In this document: one piece after another, positions 1 through 8,079 of the stretch
How the letters are laid out: each line of letters opens with the position of its first letter
Position numbering within the stretch: position 1 is the first letter of the stretch
Assembly: GCF_014287815.1 (NCBI RefSeq)
Contig: NZ_JACOOQ010000010.1
Coordinates: 32,931 to 96,930 of the forward strand
DNA: 64,000 bases
Direction: 5' to 3'
DNA from: Clostridium lentum
Lineage (GTDB): Bacteria; Bacillota; Clostridia; Clostridiales; Clostridiaceae
Program-made: the position numbers and the translations under genes
The notes under the pieces: generated by a model
Databases searched by the model: none
Told to the model about the DNA's origin: nothing
What the model saw: only the letters and a program-made list of their open reading frames with translations

Positions 1-51
1 TTCTATGATTTTTTTCGGTAAAACCTGTAATACCTCGATGCAATTGTCCAC
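1..51 (-). CDS. spoIIIAA: Stage III sporulation protein AA, N-terminal fragment
   Basis: Seventeen codons run off the left edge of the window. A GTG at 51 is preceded by a purine-rich GAAGGAAG about 8 bases upstream. The peptide contains VLQVLPKKIIE, which fits the amino end of SpoIIIAA, the forespore-engulfment ATPase. Known context agrees: efp lies next to spoIIIAA in Bacillus and clostridia. Only the start is visible, so the call rests on a short peptide plus position. Confidence 0.6.
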   Translation of the reverse strand, partial: MDNCIEVLQVLPKKIIE

Positions 52-151
52 TCACTTCACTTCCTTCCATCACTAAACTTAGTCATGTAATTACTATTTC
101 ACATATTAAATTAATATTCATTTCAATATATATTTATGTAAATTATTCCGT

Positions 152-186
152 AAAAAAAGAAGCGATAAATTTTAATTATCACTTCT
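152..186 (-). terminator. Rho-independent terminator after the CD1247-domain gene
   Basis: On the minus strand, AGAAGTGATAA pairs with TTATCGCTTCT (one G-T pair), followed by a run of seven T. It lies 15 bases past the stop of the 120-aa gene. Confidence 0.8.
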
Positions 187-200
187 TCTTGTATATTTTT

Positions 201-563
201 CTATTTTGCATTTTTATTGCAGAAAGGACACGGAATTGAAGAGTTGTTTTCTATTGCTTTTCTTTCAACAAATAACGGCTTACCACAGTTATGACAGTGT
301 ATTTCTTCATATTCATCTTCTAGATTTTCTAAATCATCAAATGAAACTTCCTCAAATAACTCTTCTCTCATATCTGTTAAATCATCACCTATGTATTCCA
401 TATTTTCTTCAATAGCTTCCTGCTTTACTATTATTTCCTCAACTTTTAATGCCATATCATTTACGACACCACTTATTGCAGATAAAATATTTTTATATTT
501 TTCATCATCTATGTCATTAATAACTTGTCTTAAATCATTAATTTCATCAAAAATTTTCTTCAT
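201..563 (-). CDS. CD1247 N-terminal domain protein with C-terminal zinc ribbon
   Basis: This 120-aa acidic protein is predicted helical over residues 1-90. It ends in a zinc-ribbon pattern, CHNCGK then CPFCNK. Proteins of this layout are annotated in Clostridium as CD1247 N-terminal domain-containing proteins, of unknown function, usually beside efp and spoIIIAA as here. The ATG follows AAGGATG at good spacing. The zinc ribbon suggests nucleic-acid or protein binding, but that is inference. Confidence 0.75.
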   Translation of the reverse strand: MKKIFDEINDLRQVINDIDDEKYKNILSAISGVVNDMALKVEEIIVKQEAIEENMEYIGDDLTDMREELFEEVSFDDLENLEDEYEEIHCHNCGKPLFVERKAIENNSSIPCPFCNKNAK

Positions 564-665
564 TTTTACACATCCTTCTGAAAAATAATTACATTAATAA
601 TTATACCCGTATTTCCTAGTTAAAAACAATTTACTAAAAAATTAAAATAATATGAAATATTAAAA

Positions 666-696
666 TAAAAAGCTAAGTTATATAACTTAGCTTTTT
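666..696 (-). terminator. Terminator of efp
   Basis: A perfect dyad centred near 681 (AAAAAGCTAAGTTA with TAACTTAGCTTTTT) lies directly after the efp stop. It has A/T runs on both sides and could act in both directions. Confidence 0.85.
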
Positions 697-700
697 ATAA

Positions 701-1258
701 CTAAACTCTTTCCATATATTCGCCAGTTCTAGTATCTACTCTTATAGTATCTCCTTCATTTACGAACATTGGAACGTTAACTTGTGCTCCAGTTTCTAAT
801 GTTGCTGGCTTCATAGCATTTGTAGCTGTATTACCCTTAACACTTGGATCACATTGTGTAATTAATAATTCAACAAAATTTGGTGCTTCAACTGAGAATG
901 CTTCACCTTTGTAGAATTTAATAATTGCAAACATGTTTTCTTTTAAGAATTTTATAGCTTCTTCAACTTTTTCATAGTTTAAAGGAATTTGTTCAAATGT
1001 TTCTTGATCCATGAAATAATATAATTCCCCATCAGAATATAAGTATTGCATTTCTTTTCTTTCTATTACTGCTTCTTGAAGTTTAGCTGTTGGGTTGAAA
1101 GTTGTATCTGTAACACCTCCAGATATAACATTTCTTAACTTAGTTCTAACAAATGCAGCTCCTTTTCCTGGTTTAACATGTAAGAAATCGATAACTGTGA
1201 AAACTTGTCCTTCATGCTCAAAAGTAGTACCTTTTCTTAAATCACCTGCTGATATCAT
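701..1258 (-). CDS. efp: Elongation factor P
   Basis: EF-P enters the ribosomal E site and relieves stalling at polyproline stretches. The protein is 185 aa, the standard length. It opens [10 protein letters not shown], followed by the KOW-like N-terminal domain with the tip loop [10 protein letters not shown], where the conserved lysine sits, then the two OB domains. An in-frame ATG ten codons upstream is rejected because GGAGGG lies 6 bases before the start at 1258. Transcribed alone with its own terminator. Confidence 0.97.
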   Translation of the reverse strand: MISAGDLRKGTTFEHEGQVFTVIDFLHVKPGKGAAFVRTKLRNVISGGVTDTTFNPTAKLQEAVIERKEMQYLYSDGELYYFMDQETFEQIPLNYEKVEEAIKFLKENMFAIIKFYKGEAFSVEAPNFVELLITQCDPSVKGNTATNAMKPATLETGAQVNVPMFVNEGDTIRVDTRTGEYMERV

Positions 1259-1415
1259 ATATTTCCCTCCAAAATAACTTGAATTCATAGTTATTATGAC
1301 CTTTAAAATAAATTAATAGTCATAACGTTTTTCGTTGTTTTATGATACAACAAAAACATTCTATCAAAATTACTAAAGAAATGCAATTATTTCGGTAATA
1401 AGAGTAAAAAAAACT

Positions 1416-1799
1416 CTATTTTCTCCTATTTAAATACAATTTAACTGCAAAATAGCCTTTATTACCATCAATATTATATTCATTTATTGTATATTTTTCC
1501 ATATTGTTTAATTTATTTAATGAATTTAAAATTTCTTCTTTATTGCCATCTAATATAATCTTCACTTTCCAGCTATCACCGCTATCATTTATATCACTTA
1601 TAATACCATTCTCCAAAGCTTTTAATTCATCATTAATAGTTGAAAATTTAACGTCTTCATTTTTTGTTTCAGATATGTTAGTTAATTGAGTCGTTTCCTT
1701 ATTAGCTGTTAAAGTATTCTGTAGGAAAAATATAAGTTGGATTATAGTAAAAATAACTGTTATCACCATTAAAATTAATTCTTTTATTTCTTTTTTCAT
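1416..1799 (-). CDS. PilO/GspM-like membrane protein of the type IV filament operon
   Basis: This 127-aa protein has one N-terminal membrane segment (about residues 8-28) and a short extracytoplasmic domain with alpha/beta character. It is last in the interrupted pilus/secretion operon, 2 bases after the preceding gene and behind AAGGATG. Size, topology and place (after PilM- and PilN-like genes) fit the PilO/GspM position, where such proteins form the inner-membrane alignment complex. The sequence itself is too divergent to assign by eye, so the role is inferred from position. Confidence 0.5.
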   Translation of the reverse strand: MKKEIKELILMVITVIFTIIQLIFFLQNTLTANKETTQLTNISETKNEDVKFSTINDELKALENGIISDINDSGDSWKVKIILDGNKEEILNSLNKLNNMEKYTINEYNIDGNKGYFAVKLYLNRRK

Positions 1800-1801
1800 T
1801 T

Positions 1802-2203
1802 TTAATCATCCTTAACAATATTGGCTTTATAAATTGAATTTTCTTGCGTAATTTTAATTATTCCGTATCCTTTATTTTCAACCTCACATAATATATCCTT
1901 ATTAAGTACACTCACTATGCCTTTATTCTCTTTAACCTCTATTGAATCAATACCTAGAGATGCTACCTCAAGCCATTTTGATATATCCTCTATTAATTTT
2001 TCATTTTCATTATAATATGTTATATTAACAATCTTCTCATCATTAGTTTCCTTTAAAACATTTCTAAAATTTACCGGTAACATATAAAAGTTTAATATTA
2101 CTAACATCCAAATAGCTTTCTTATTATTTTTTTTATTCTTACTTATCTTTTCATCTACATAGCGAGGTGGTAAAAAACCTTTATATTTTATAAATTTTTT
2201 CAC
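1802..2203 (-). CDS. PilN-like membrane protein of the type IV filament operon
   Basis: This 133-aa protein has a basic cytoplasmic N-terminus of about 28 residues, one membrane segment (about 29-45) and an outer domain. It begins at a GTG behind AGGGAGG and overlaps the preceding gene by 23 bases, showing operon membership. A short basic tail plus one helix is the PilN topology. The assignment is by topology and order, not by recognised sequence. Confidence 0.5.
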   Translation of the reverse strand: MKKFIKYKGFLPPRYVDEKISKNKKNNKKAIWMLVILNFYMLPVNFRNVLKETNDEKIVNITYYNENEKLIEDISKWLEVASLGIDSIEVKENKGIVSVLNKDILCEVENKGYGIIKITQENSIYKANIVKDD

Positions 2204-2825
2204 TAATATTCCTCCCTATAGATTTAATACTTATTTTATAACTCTTCTTAATGTCATCCACAAGAAAATCTTCTAATTCTTTATCAAGAATAATTTCTAT
2301 ATCTTTAGCAAATTTCAGTATTTCATTATTCAAAACATTTTTATCATTTGTTAATATATTTGAATAAGTAATGCACCCTTTTTCAGAAATAATTGCGTAA
2401 ATATTTTTATGTATCTTTGTAATCACCAAAACTTTTGATTTTCTATACAAAGCAATCTTCAAAATATTTCTTATGTAGAATTGTATTGGTATAACCTTAA
2501 CAATTGTTTTATCATTAGCAATCTTGTTTATATATTTTCCTTCATTTAATGAATATAAATATAAGATCTTTTTTCTTTTATTATAATAATAGTCTGTTAG
2601 AATATTTTCATTATTAACTTCATTATTCATCATAATATTATCTAAAAATACTGTTACATTATTATCTTCCAATTTGTACTGAGAAATAAACATTTCATTT
2701 TCAGCTATAATTATCTTTAGGTTTTTATAAATTTCATTAATATTATTAAAAAATTCATCTATAGTATACTTTTTACCTTCATATAAAAAATACTGCTTAA
2801 ATAAAATTAATTTTTTACTAATCAT
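2181..2825 (-). CDS. Accessory protein of the type IV filament operon (PilM/GspL-like position)
   Basis: This 214-aa protein has no evident signal or membrane segment. It sits between the last prepilin and the PilN-like gene, where the cytoplasmic actin-like PilM/GspL protein is encoded in related systems. I do not see a clear actin-fold phosphate loop, and it is shorter than typical PilM (about 350 aa). It could be a reduced or unrelated accessory protein. The ATG follows GGAGC at suitable spacing. Confidence 0.45.
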   Translation of the reverse strand: MISKKLILFKQYFLYEGKKYTIDEFFNNINEIYKNLKIIIAENEMFISQYKLEDNNVTVFLDNIMMNNEVNNENILTDYYYNKRKKILYLYSLNEGKYINKIANDKTIVKVIPIQFYIRNILKIALYRKSKVLVITKIHKNIYAIISEKGCITYSNILTNDKNVLNNEILKFAKDIEIILDKELEDFLVDDIKKSYKISIKSIGRNISEKIYKI

Positions 2826-2835
2826 TATTTTGCTC

Positions 2836-3267
2836 CTAATACATTAAATTATATGCTTTATAATAATCAGGAATAATTATTATCTCCTCTTCTAAGTTAA
2901 TAGCTTTTAATTTTTTATATAGTTTATTTTTATTTTCACTTTTAATAAGAAATATCTTCCCTTTAGTAATATTAAAGCTAAAATCATCATTAGTATACCT
3001 ATATTCCAATTCTTTAATTAATTCATCATTTTTTATTTTATCCTTTAATTCTTGATTTTTATTAATTTCTTCTTTTACAACATCAATAAATTCAAGCTCA
3101 CTTTCATCCATATATAGCAAATCGTTATTTATTGTATAAAGTGAACTTTTTTCTATATCCCATATAGTTCCTTTTATATACATATTTAAAATTAAAATAC
3201 ATACTGCTACTATTATCATTGTTTCAACTAGAATAAATCCTTCTTTTTCTGTTTTCTTTATATACAT
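2836..3267 (-). CDS. Prepilin-like protein (minor pseudopilin)
   Basis: This 143-aa protein has a class III prepilin leader: a short basic head, then G|FILVE with the glutamate at +5 and a hydrophobic helix to about residue 30. The remainder is charged and probably extracytoplasmic. It overlaps the upstream prepilin gene by 10 bases. A prepilin peptidase would have to process it, and none is encoded in the window. Confidence 0.7.
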   Translation of the reverse strand: MYIKKTEKEGFILVETMIIVAVCILILNMYIKGTIWDIEKSSLYTINNDLLYMDESELEFIDVVKEEINKNQELKDKIKNDELIKELEYRYTNDDFSFNITKGKIFLIKSENKNKLYKKLKAINLEEEIIIIPDYYKAYNLMY

Positions 3268-3725
3268 CTAATCCTACTTTCCCCTAATTCCGTAATTATT
3301 TCAAAGTATATTAAAGATTTTTTTGTATACACATTAAATTCTTTAACATTATTTAATATTACATTTTTTCCGCTACTTATCCCCTTAGAATCATGATTAA
3401 TAGTTGATACCATAAGCTTATTACTACTAAAAAAAATTTTTCTAATTTTATAATAATCTTTTTCAAAATCAAGATCATATTTAATGATAATTTGATTATT
3501 TTCAGCTTTTATATCGCTTACTTCATAACCATTTATTATATTATCTAAATTTAACATAGCATTATCAAAATTATCTTCCAAAATGCTTTCTTTAGAATTG
3601 CTACAATAATCATTTATAACCTCACTATTAACCTTTATAATTATCAATAATAAACTCATTGAAATTCCTAATGAAATTATTACTTCCAATAAAGTAAAAC
3701 CTTCATGTCTATTTGTAATACTCAT
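3258..3725 (-). CDS. Prepilin-like protein, GspJ/minor pseudopilin type
   Basis: 155 aa. The leader ends HEG|FTLLEVIISLG, a textbook prepilin peptidase site with Glu at +5, followed by a membrane helix to about residue 30. Length and order (third prepilin) resemble GspJ-type tip pseudopilins. It overlaps the neighbours on both sides, so it is translated as part of the operon. Confidence 0.75.
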   Translation of the reverse strand: MSITNRHEGFTLLEVIISLGISMSLLLIIIKVNSEVINDYCSNSKESILEDNFDNAMLNLDNIINGYEVSDIKAENNQIIIKYDLDFEKDYYKIRKIFFSSNKLMVSTINHDSKGISSGKNVILNNVKEFNVYTKKSLIYFEIITELGESRIRCI

Positions 3726-4143
3726 CCATCAACCTATCCTTTACAAAACTTCGTTTACTTTCTACAGTATTTCCATAACAGACTTCTCTTAAACAGATAT
3801 TAATTTTAATTCTGTCCTTATCAATATTATCAATAAGAATTACAATATCATCTCCTTTCTGAATCATTTCTAATCCTTCTGTTGTTAAGCATTTTAAAAT
3901 ATTATCCTTTGATAAAGAAATTACATTACTATTTGCTAAATTTTTTATTTCTTCAATACTTAAGTTATATTTAAGCTCCTCTTCTACTGCATAGGTAATT
4001 CTAGTAAATTCATCTTCCTTATTTTTTATCTCATGCCATTTATCTTTGCTTACAATAACTTGACAAATACCTAAAATCAATATAATAATCATTGCACTAG
4101 ATAACATATTTTCAATTATAAGGCTTCCTTTTTTTCTTATCAT
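3709..4143 (-). CDS. Prepilin-like protein, GspI/minor pseudopilin type
   Basis: 144 aa with leader KKG|SLIIENML, the conserved Glu at +5 and a hydrophobic helix to about residue 28. Three cysteines in the outer domain could form a disulfide. It is the second prepilin of the operon, 2 bases after the first. The assignment to the minor pseudopilin class rests on leader and order. Confidence 0.7.
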   Translation of the reverse strand: MIRKKGSLIIENMLSSAMIIILILGICQVIVSKDKWHEIKNKEDEFTRITYAVEEELKYNLSIEEIKNLANSNVISLSKDNILKCLTTEGLEMIQKGDDIVILIDNIDKDRIKINICLREVCYGNTVESKRSFVKDRLMDEYYK

Positions 4144-4145
4144 AG

Positions 4146-4586
4146 TTATTCTCCATAATATACATTTATAGTATCAACACCAACAGATATGGTTATTTTA
4201 TAAAAATTATTATAGCTATCACATATATAAATACTTCCAGAAGATAAAACTCCTTCATTAGAGCAATTTATACTATAGTTAGTAATAAAATTAAAACCTT
4301 TAGGTAATTTTAGTTTTTTAGAGAATTTTTTGCTAGGATCTACAAATTCTGCATAACCCTTATTTCTACAATTAATTATTACCGATGAGTTATTTTTATT
4401 ACAATAAAATTTACTATAGCTTAAAAAATCACACATATTACTTACAGCTGTATGTGCCTTTATATTATTAATGGTAGCGTCTAAAATCTTCTTACCTCTA
4501 AATGACAATGAAAATACAACGATAATTATTGATATACTTATAAGTAATTCTAATAAAGTAAACGCCTTCTTATAATGAAACTTCAT
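4146..4586 (-). CDS. Prepilin-like protein (GspG/GspH-like)
   Basis: The start at 4586 is chosen because GGAG lies upstream and ATGA overlaps the stop of the GspF-like gene. This gives 146 aa beginning MKFHYKKA|FTLLELLIS. The leader has Ala instead of the usual Gly at -1, which is tolerated in some prepilins. As the first prepilin after the platform protein it is the best candidate for a structural or GspH-like subunit. Confidence 0.75.
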   Translation of the reverse strand: MKFHYKKAFTLLELLISISIIIVVFSLSFRGKKILDATINNIKAHTAVSNMCDFLSYSKFYCNKNNSSVIINCRNKGYAEFVDPSKKFSKKLKLPKGFNFITNYSINCSNEGVLSSGSIYICDSYNNFYKITISVGVDTINVYYGE

Positions 4587-5623
4587 ATTAATTCTCCAAA
4601 TACAGGCAGTATAAAAACCACAATAAATATACATACAAATACACCAATAAATACAATAATTAATGGTTGTATCATGGATATCTTTTTATTTAAATCTTCT
4701 TGAATATTATTGAATAAAAATTTTTCAATTTGTATAAGTCTTAAATCTAAAGACCCACTTTCTTCTCCAAGTTTTATATGTGCTAAGGTATATTTAGAAA
4801 AGATTTTTGTTTGAGCCATAGAATCACTTAATCCATTGCCAGATATAACCTTATTCTTTATCTCTCTGACTACCGTATTATTATTTCCTAATAATTGTAT
4901 TTCACTACAAAACTCTAATCCTTTAATTAAATTTACTCCACTCTTTATCACCACTGCTAAAAGCATAATGTTTATGTACTCCACAAATCTTTTATATATA
5001 GGAATTAAACAAAGAATCTTCAAAAATTTCTCTTTTAAAAACACTTTACAAATTATATATGGACATACCACTCCCCATAAGAAAAAATAAACACAACTTA
5101 AAGTTTTATTGTGATAAATAAAAGTTTTTAGATTAATGATAAAATTAAAACTTTTTGGCACATCTTTGCCTAAAGAAATATATACCTCTTTAAAGTTAGG
5201 TATAATTGCTATACTTAAAAAAATAATAACTGCTAAGGAGCTTATAAAGATTATTAAAGGATAAGATAACGCATTAATTAAAAATTTCTTAATAAAAGCC
5301 ATCTTGCCATAAAACATACTTAACCCATTTAGTACTTCTGATATATTTCCTGTCTTTTCACCAACACCTACCATTTCCACAAAGAAATTAGGAAATAACT
5401 CTCCTTGACTTTTAAAGGCATCCTCTAAAGAAATACCACTTTTAATTCTTCCTTTTATTTTAAATAATGCTCGTTTATATTTGTCTCCTATATCCAAATC
5501 AGCCAATAACTCAAAAATATATACAAAAGGAAGACCATCACCATATAGCTTAGCTATATTATCGGCAATTACTGATAAGCTATTCCAATTAGCCTTCCGT
5601 TTTGAAACTTCCTTCATAATCAA
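4583..5623 (-). CDS. Type IV filament / type II secretion platform protein (GspF/PilC/ComGB family)
   Basis: This 346-aa polytopic inner-membrane protein couples ATPase motion to pilin extraction. Two tandem GspF domains are visible, each a helical cytoplasmic half with GVGEKTG or KLGEESG-type signatures (about residues 83-90 and 280-286). Membrane segments lie near 120-145, 170-190 and the C-terminus. A TTG at 5623 lies 7 bases after GAGGAG and starts inside the end of the ATPase gene, so the two are translationally coupled. In the lysogen its upstream promoter is about 34 kb away. Confidence 0.9.
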   Translation of the reverse strand: MIMKEVSKRKANWNSLSVIADNIAKLYGDGLPFVYIFELLADLDIGDKYKRALFKIKGRIKSGISLEDAFKSQGELFPNFFVEMVGVGEKTGNISEVLNGLSMFYGKMAFIKKFLINALSYPLIIFISSLAVIIFLSIAIIPNFKEVYISLGKDVPKSFNFIINLKTFIYHNKTLSCVYFFLWGVVCPYIICKVFLKEKFLKILCLIPIYKRFVEYINIMLLAVVIKSGVNLIKGLEFCSEIQLLGNNNTVVREIKNKVISGNGLSDSMAQTKIFSKYTLAHIKLGEESGSLDLRLIQIEKFLFNNIQEDLNKKISMIQPLIIVFIGVFVCIFIVVFILPVFGELI

Positions 5624-6312
5624 ACTCTAGCTCCTCTCTATCAATAAATTCCATATAATCAAGCCTAGAAATTTTACCATTTATCAATAAATTATTTAAA
5701 TTATCTACCATTTGGATATTGGTTAATATGGTATTATCATCATAAATTTTAACCAGTTTTTTCTTTACATCCTTGGTGATTTCATTAATAGATATTATTA
5801 ACGCTCTCCCTAAATAACCAGTGAAATTACATTTTTCACAACCAATTCCCCTTTTATATATTTTTGCTCTGCTACCTGTATAAGTTATAATTTCTTCCTC
5901 TTTACAGGAATCACATAGCATCTTAATAAGTCTTTGAGATATTATTCCCACAAGAGATTCTCTAATTAAATAACTCTTTATACCCATTTCCTCCAATCTT
6001 AAGTATACCTCTCTTGGTTCTGTTGAATGAATTGTTGTATATACTTTATGACCAGTAAGAGCTGCTCTTACAGCCATAACAGCAGTTTCTTCATCTCTTA
6101 CCTCTCCAACCATTATCACATCTGGATCCTGACGCATTATACTTCTAAGCCCATTTGCAAAACTTACTCCTTCCTTGCTATTAACCATCATTTGATTAAC
6201 TCCATTTATTATTACTTCTACCGGATCTTCAAGTGTTACAACATTAACTTCACTTTTATTAACATAATTTAATATTGTATATAATGTAGTAGATTTACCA
6301 CTACCAGTTGGT
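5589..6312 (-). pseudogene. 3' half of the GspE/PilB-type ATPase gene, severed by the prophage
   Basis: From the core the frame reads SGKSTTLYTIL, then LEDPVE (Asp box), IMVGEVRD (Walker B), TTIHST (His box) and a tetracysteine motif CDSC...CEKC typical of GspE/PilB zinc-binding ATPases. The N-terminal half is at 39838-40517. A 200-aa piece from an internal ATG at 6191 could be made but would lack the P-loop. Joining 40517-39838 to 6303-5589 gives 1395 bases, exactly 465 codons, with the P-loop GPTGSGKS restored. The gene is therefore interrupted rather than decayed. Confidence 0.93.
6304..6312. other. Left attachment site core (prophage/host junction)
   Basis: CCAGTTGGT here is repeated at 39838-39846. 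Sequence left of it continues the host ATPase gene and sequence right of it is phage. Just inside, 6322-6333 (TAATATAACTAA) is the exact inverted complement of 39815-39826. In the excised circle these 12-bp arms would flank the core symmetrically, as expected for a large serine integrase attP. The dyad axis falls on the fourth base of the core. Confidence 0.9.
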
Positions 6313-6408
6313 AATAAATTTTAATATAACTAAAAATATCTTTATTAATATTATTTTAATGATATAGTTATATATGAAGTATTTCTCTATAATAATTTTG
6401 AAAACACA

Positions 6409-6446
6409 AAAAAGCAGGTAGTTAAATAATTTAATACCTGCTTTTT
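6409..6446 (-). terminator. Terminator of the adenine methylase gene
   Basis: AAAAAGCAGGTA (6409-6420) pairs with TACCTGCTTTTT (6435-6446). T-rich tails exist on both strands. It lies just after the methylase stop and blocks phage transcription from entering the interrupted ATPase and pilin genes. Confidence 0.85.
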
Positions 6447-6453
6447 TCATATA

Positions 6454-7209
6454 TTAATAGTTCTTTATAATTAACTCGGCATATTCTCCACGTGCTGATA
6501 GAGATCTAGAAACTGAATAATTTACTTTTACTTCTTCAATATTAAAATCCTTATACAATTCTCTAATAAAATCATGATCATTTATTGTTAATATAAACTT
6601 TCCTTTTAATTGTTTTAATTTATCTCTTAATAAGATATGTTCTTTTTCCCCAAATTCATTACCATATCCTGATGTTTGAAAGTATGGAGGATCTGCAAAA
6701 AATAATGTTTCCTCTCTATCATATTTTTCTATTATTTTTTCAAAAGATAAATTTTCAACATATGTATTACTTAATCTTTCTTTTATTTTATATAAGTAAT
6801 CTGTTAAAAATATTTTTTGATTTGGAACTTTACTAGTTGCATATCCAAAATTATTGCCCTTGGATGCAAAGCTATTATTTATTAAATATAAAAACCTAAT
6901 AGCTCTATGTATTTCTGTTAAGTGTTCTAATGTATAATTTTTATATTCTTCGAATATATCTCTACCCGTAAATTCATACTCTAATAATCTTTCTATTTCT
7001 GGACCATGATATTTTATCATTTTAAATAAATTAATTAATTCTTTATCTATATCATTTATAACTTCTACCTTTGACTTATCTTTACCAAAGTAAACCCAGC
7101 CTGCTCCAAAGAACAGTTCAACATAACATTTATGTTCTGGCATTATTTCAATTATATGTTTTCTTAACTGTGACTTGCCGCCCATCCACGATATTGGTGG
7201 TTTTAACAT
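6454..7209 (-). CDS. Phage DNA adenine methylase (D12 class)
   Basis: This 251-aa protein transfers a methyl group from SAM to adenine N6. It has the D12-class motif I near the start (ISWMGGKSQL) and catalytic motif IV DPPYF (about residue 180). The start at 7209 is chosen because GAGGTG precedes it; an ATG 16 codons upstream would lie inside the promoter. The target site cannot be read from sequence. It is the outermost phage gene next to the left junction, a usual place for accessory genes. Methylation could protect phage DNA from restriction or alter host gene control. Confidence 0.9.
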   Translation of the reverse strand: MLKPPISWMGGKSQLRKHIIEIMPEHKCYVELFFGAGWVYFGKDKSKVEVINDIDKELINLFKMIKYHGPEIERLLEYEFTGRDIFEEYKNYTLEHLTEIHRAIRFLYLINNSFASKGNNFGYATSKVPNQKIFLTDYLYKIKERLSNTYVENLSFEKIIEKYDREETLFFADPPYFQTSGYGNEFGEKEHILLRDKLKQLKGKFILTINDHDFIRELYKDFNIEEVKVNYSVSRSLSARGEYAELIIKNY

Positions 7210-7228
7210 AATTATCACCTCAAGTATA

Positions 7229-7257
7229 ATTATACAGAACACATGTTCTGTTATCAA
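7229..7257 (-). promoter_or_regulatory. Methylase promoter with LexA-type palindrome in the spacer
   Basis: On the minus strand TTGATA (7252-7257) and TATAAT (7229-7234) are separated by 17 bases. The spacer is filled by an 18-bp inverted repeat, ACAGAACA-TG-TGTTCTGT (7234-7251). Its core GAAC-N4-GTTC matches the Gram-positive LexA (SOS) box. A bound repressor would cover both hexamers, so the methylase is probably DNA-damage inducible. Confidence 0.75.
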
Positions 7258-7278
7258 GAATTATTTTTAAAAGATAAA

Positions 7279-7313
7279 AAATGCAGGTAACAATTAAAAA
7301 CTTACCTGCATTT
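7279..7313 (-). terminator. Terminator of the HipA-like/DUF3037 operon
   Basis: AAATGCAGGTAA (7279-7290) pairs with TTACCTGCATTT (7302-7313), followed on the minus strand by a T-rich tail. The stem shares GCAGGTA with the methylase terminator at 6409. Confidence 0.8.
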
Positions 7314-7324
7314 ATATAAAGTCA

Positions 7325-8077
7325 TTAAAAATTAATATCCGTTAAATCATTTTTATTTGACATATAATCAATTGTATTATCATATTTAATAATATCATAC
7401 GCTGATTTTTTTAGTATATCTATAATTATATTAAACTTTCTATCATCTACATCCACATCATAAACAAAAATAGTATTATATATATCTGATAACTCTTTAG
7501 CTGTATACGCCCATGCTTTTGCAGAACTCACTAATCTATCTAATTTTTTATTTTCAAATTCAAAAAATTTAAATGCAAAATTATCAATAATATAATCATA
7601 TTGAATAGATTCTTGATGTTCACCCATTATTTTTTTTACGGAATATGGTATTTCATTTGATTTCATAAGAGTTTTCATATATTTAATTTGTTGATCTTTC
7701 TTAGGTCTATCTTTTTGATCGTAATCATATCTTAGAAAAATTTTTTTATTAAATTCAACAAAAGAATCAAAGTTATCTGTATGCTCTTCATAAATTTTAG
7801 AAAATCTCATTTCATTACGAAACTTTTTTGTATATTCCGAAATGTTAAAATGTAGTGTTTCCTTAAATAATGAATCTTTTACTTCATCCTTAATTCCATT
7901 TAATAATATCTTAAATAATATCATATTAATTTCATCATCAAAGTTTTTCAATCTGCTCCATTTAGATATTGTTTCTAATCTTCTTTCATCAGTATCTAAG
8001 TTGTGAAATAATATTCCAATATTGATACTTTCATTAGTTACTAATTTATATTTTAATACGGAAAATAACACTTTCAC
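7325..8077 (-). CDS. DUF3037 domain protein paired with HipA-like kinase
   Basis: 250 aa. The start (KYKLVTNESINIGILFHN) fits the DUF3037 pattern of a short beta-strand segment followed by ERVNVGV-like residues. The rest is helical and charged, with no known catalytic motif. The GTG start lies behind AGGAGG, 2 bases after the kinase gene, so the two are co-transcribed. DUF3037 genes are often beside short HipA-like kinases, but I know of no established function. A role as partner or antidote of the kinase is inference. Confidence 0.7.
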   Translation of the reverse strand: MKVLFSVLKYKLVTNESINIGILFHNLDTDERRLETISKWSRLKNFDDEINMILFKILLNGIKDEVKDSLFKETLHFNISEYTKKFRNEMRFSKIYEEHTDNFDSFVEFNKKIFLRYDYDQKDRPKKDQQIKYMKTLMKSNEIPYSVKKIMGEHQESIQYDYIIDNFAFKFFEFENKKLDRLVSSAKAWAYTAKELSDIYNTIFVYDVDVDDRKFNIIIDILKKSAYDIIKYDNTIDYMSNKNDLTDINF

Positions 8078-8079
8078 TG

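Noticed and set aside
6304..6312. tRNA gene as integration target
   Set aside because: No cloverleaf can be drawn at either junction. The flanks are clearly the ATPase coding frame.
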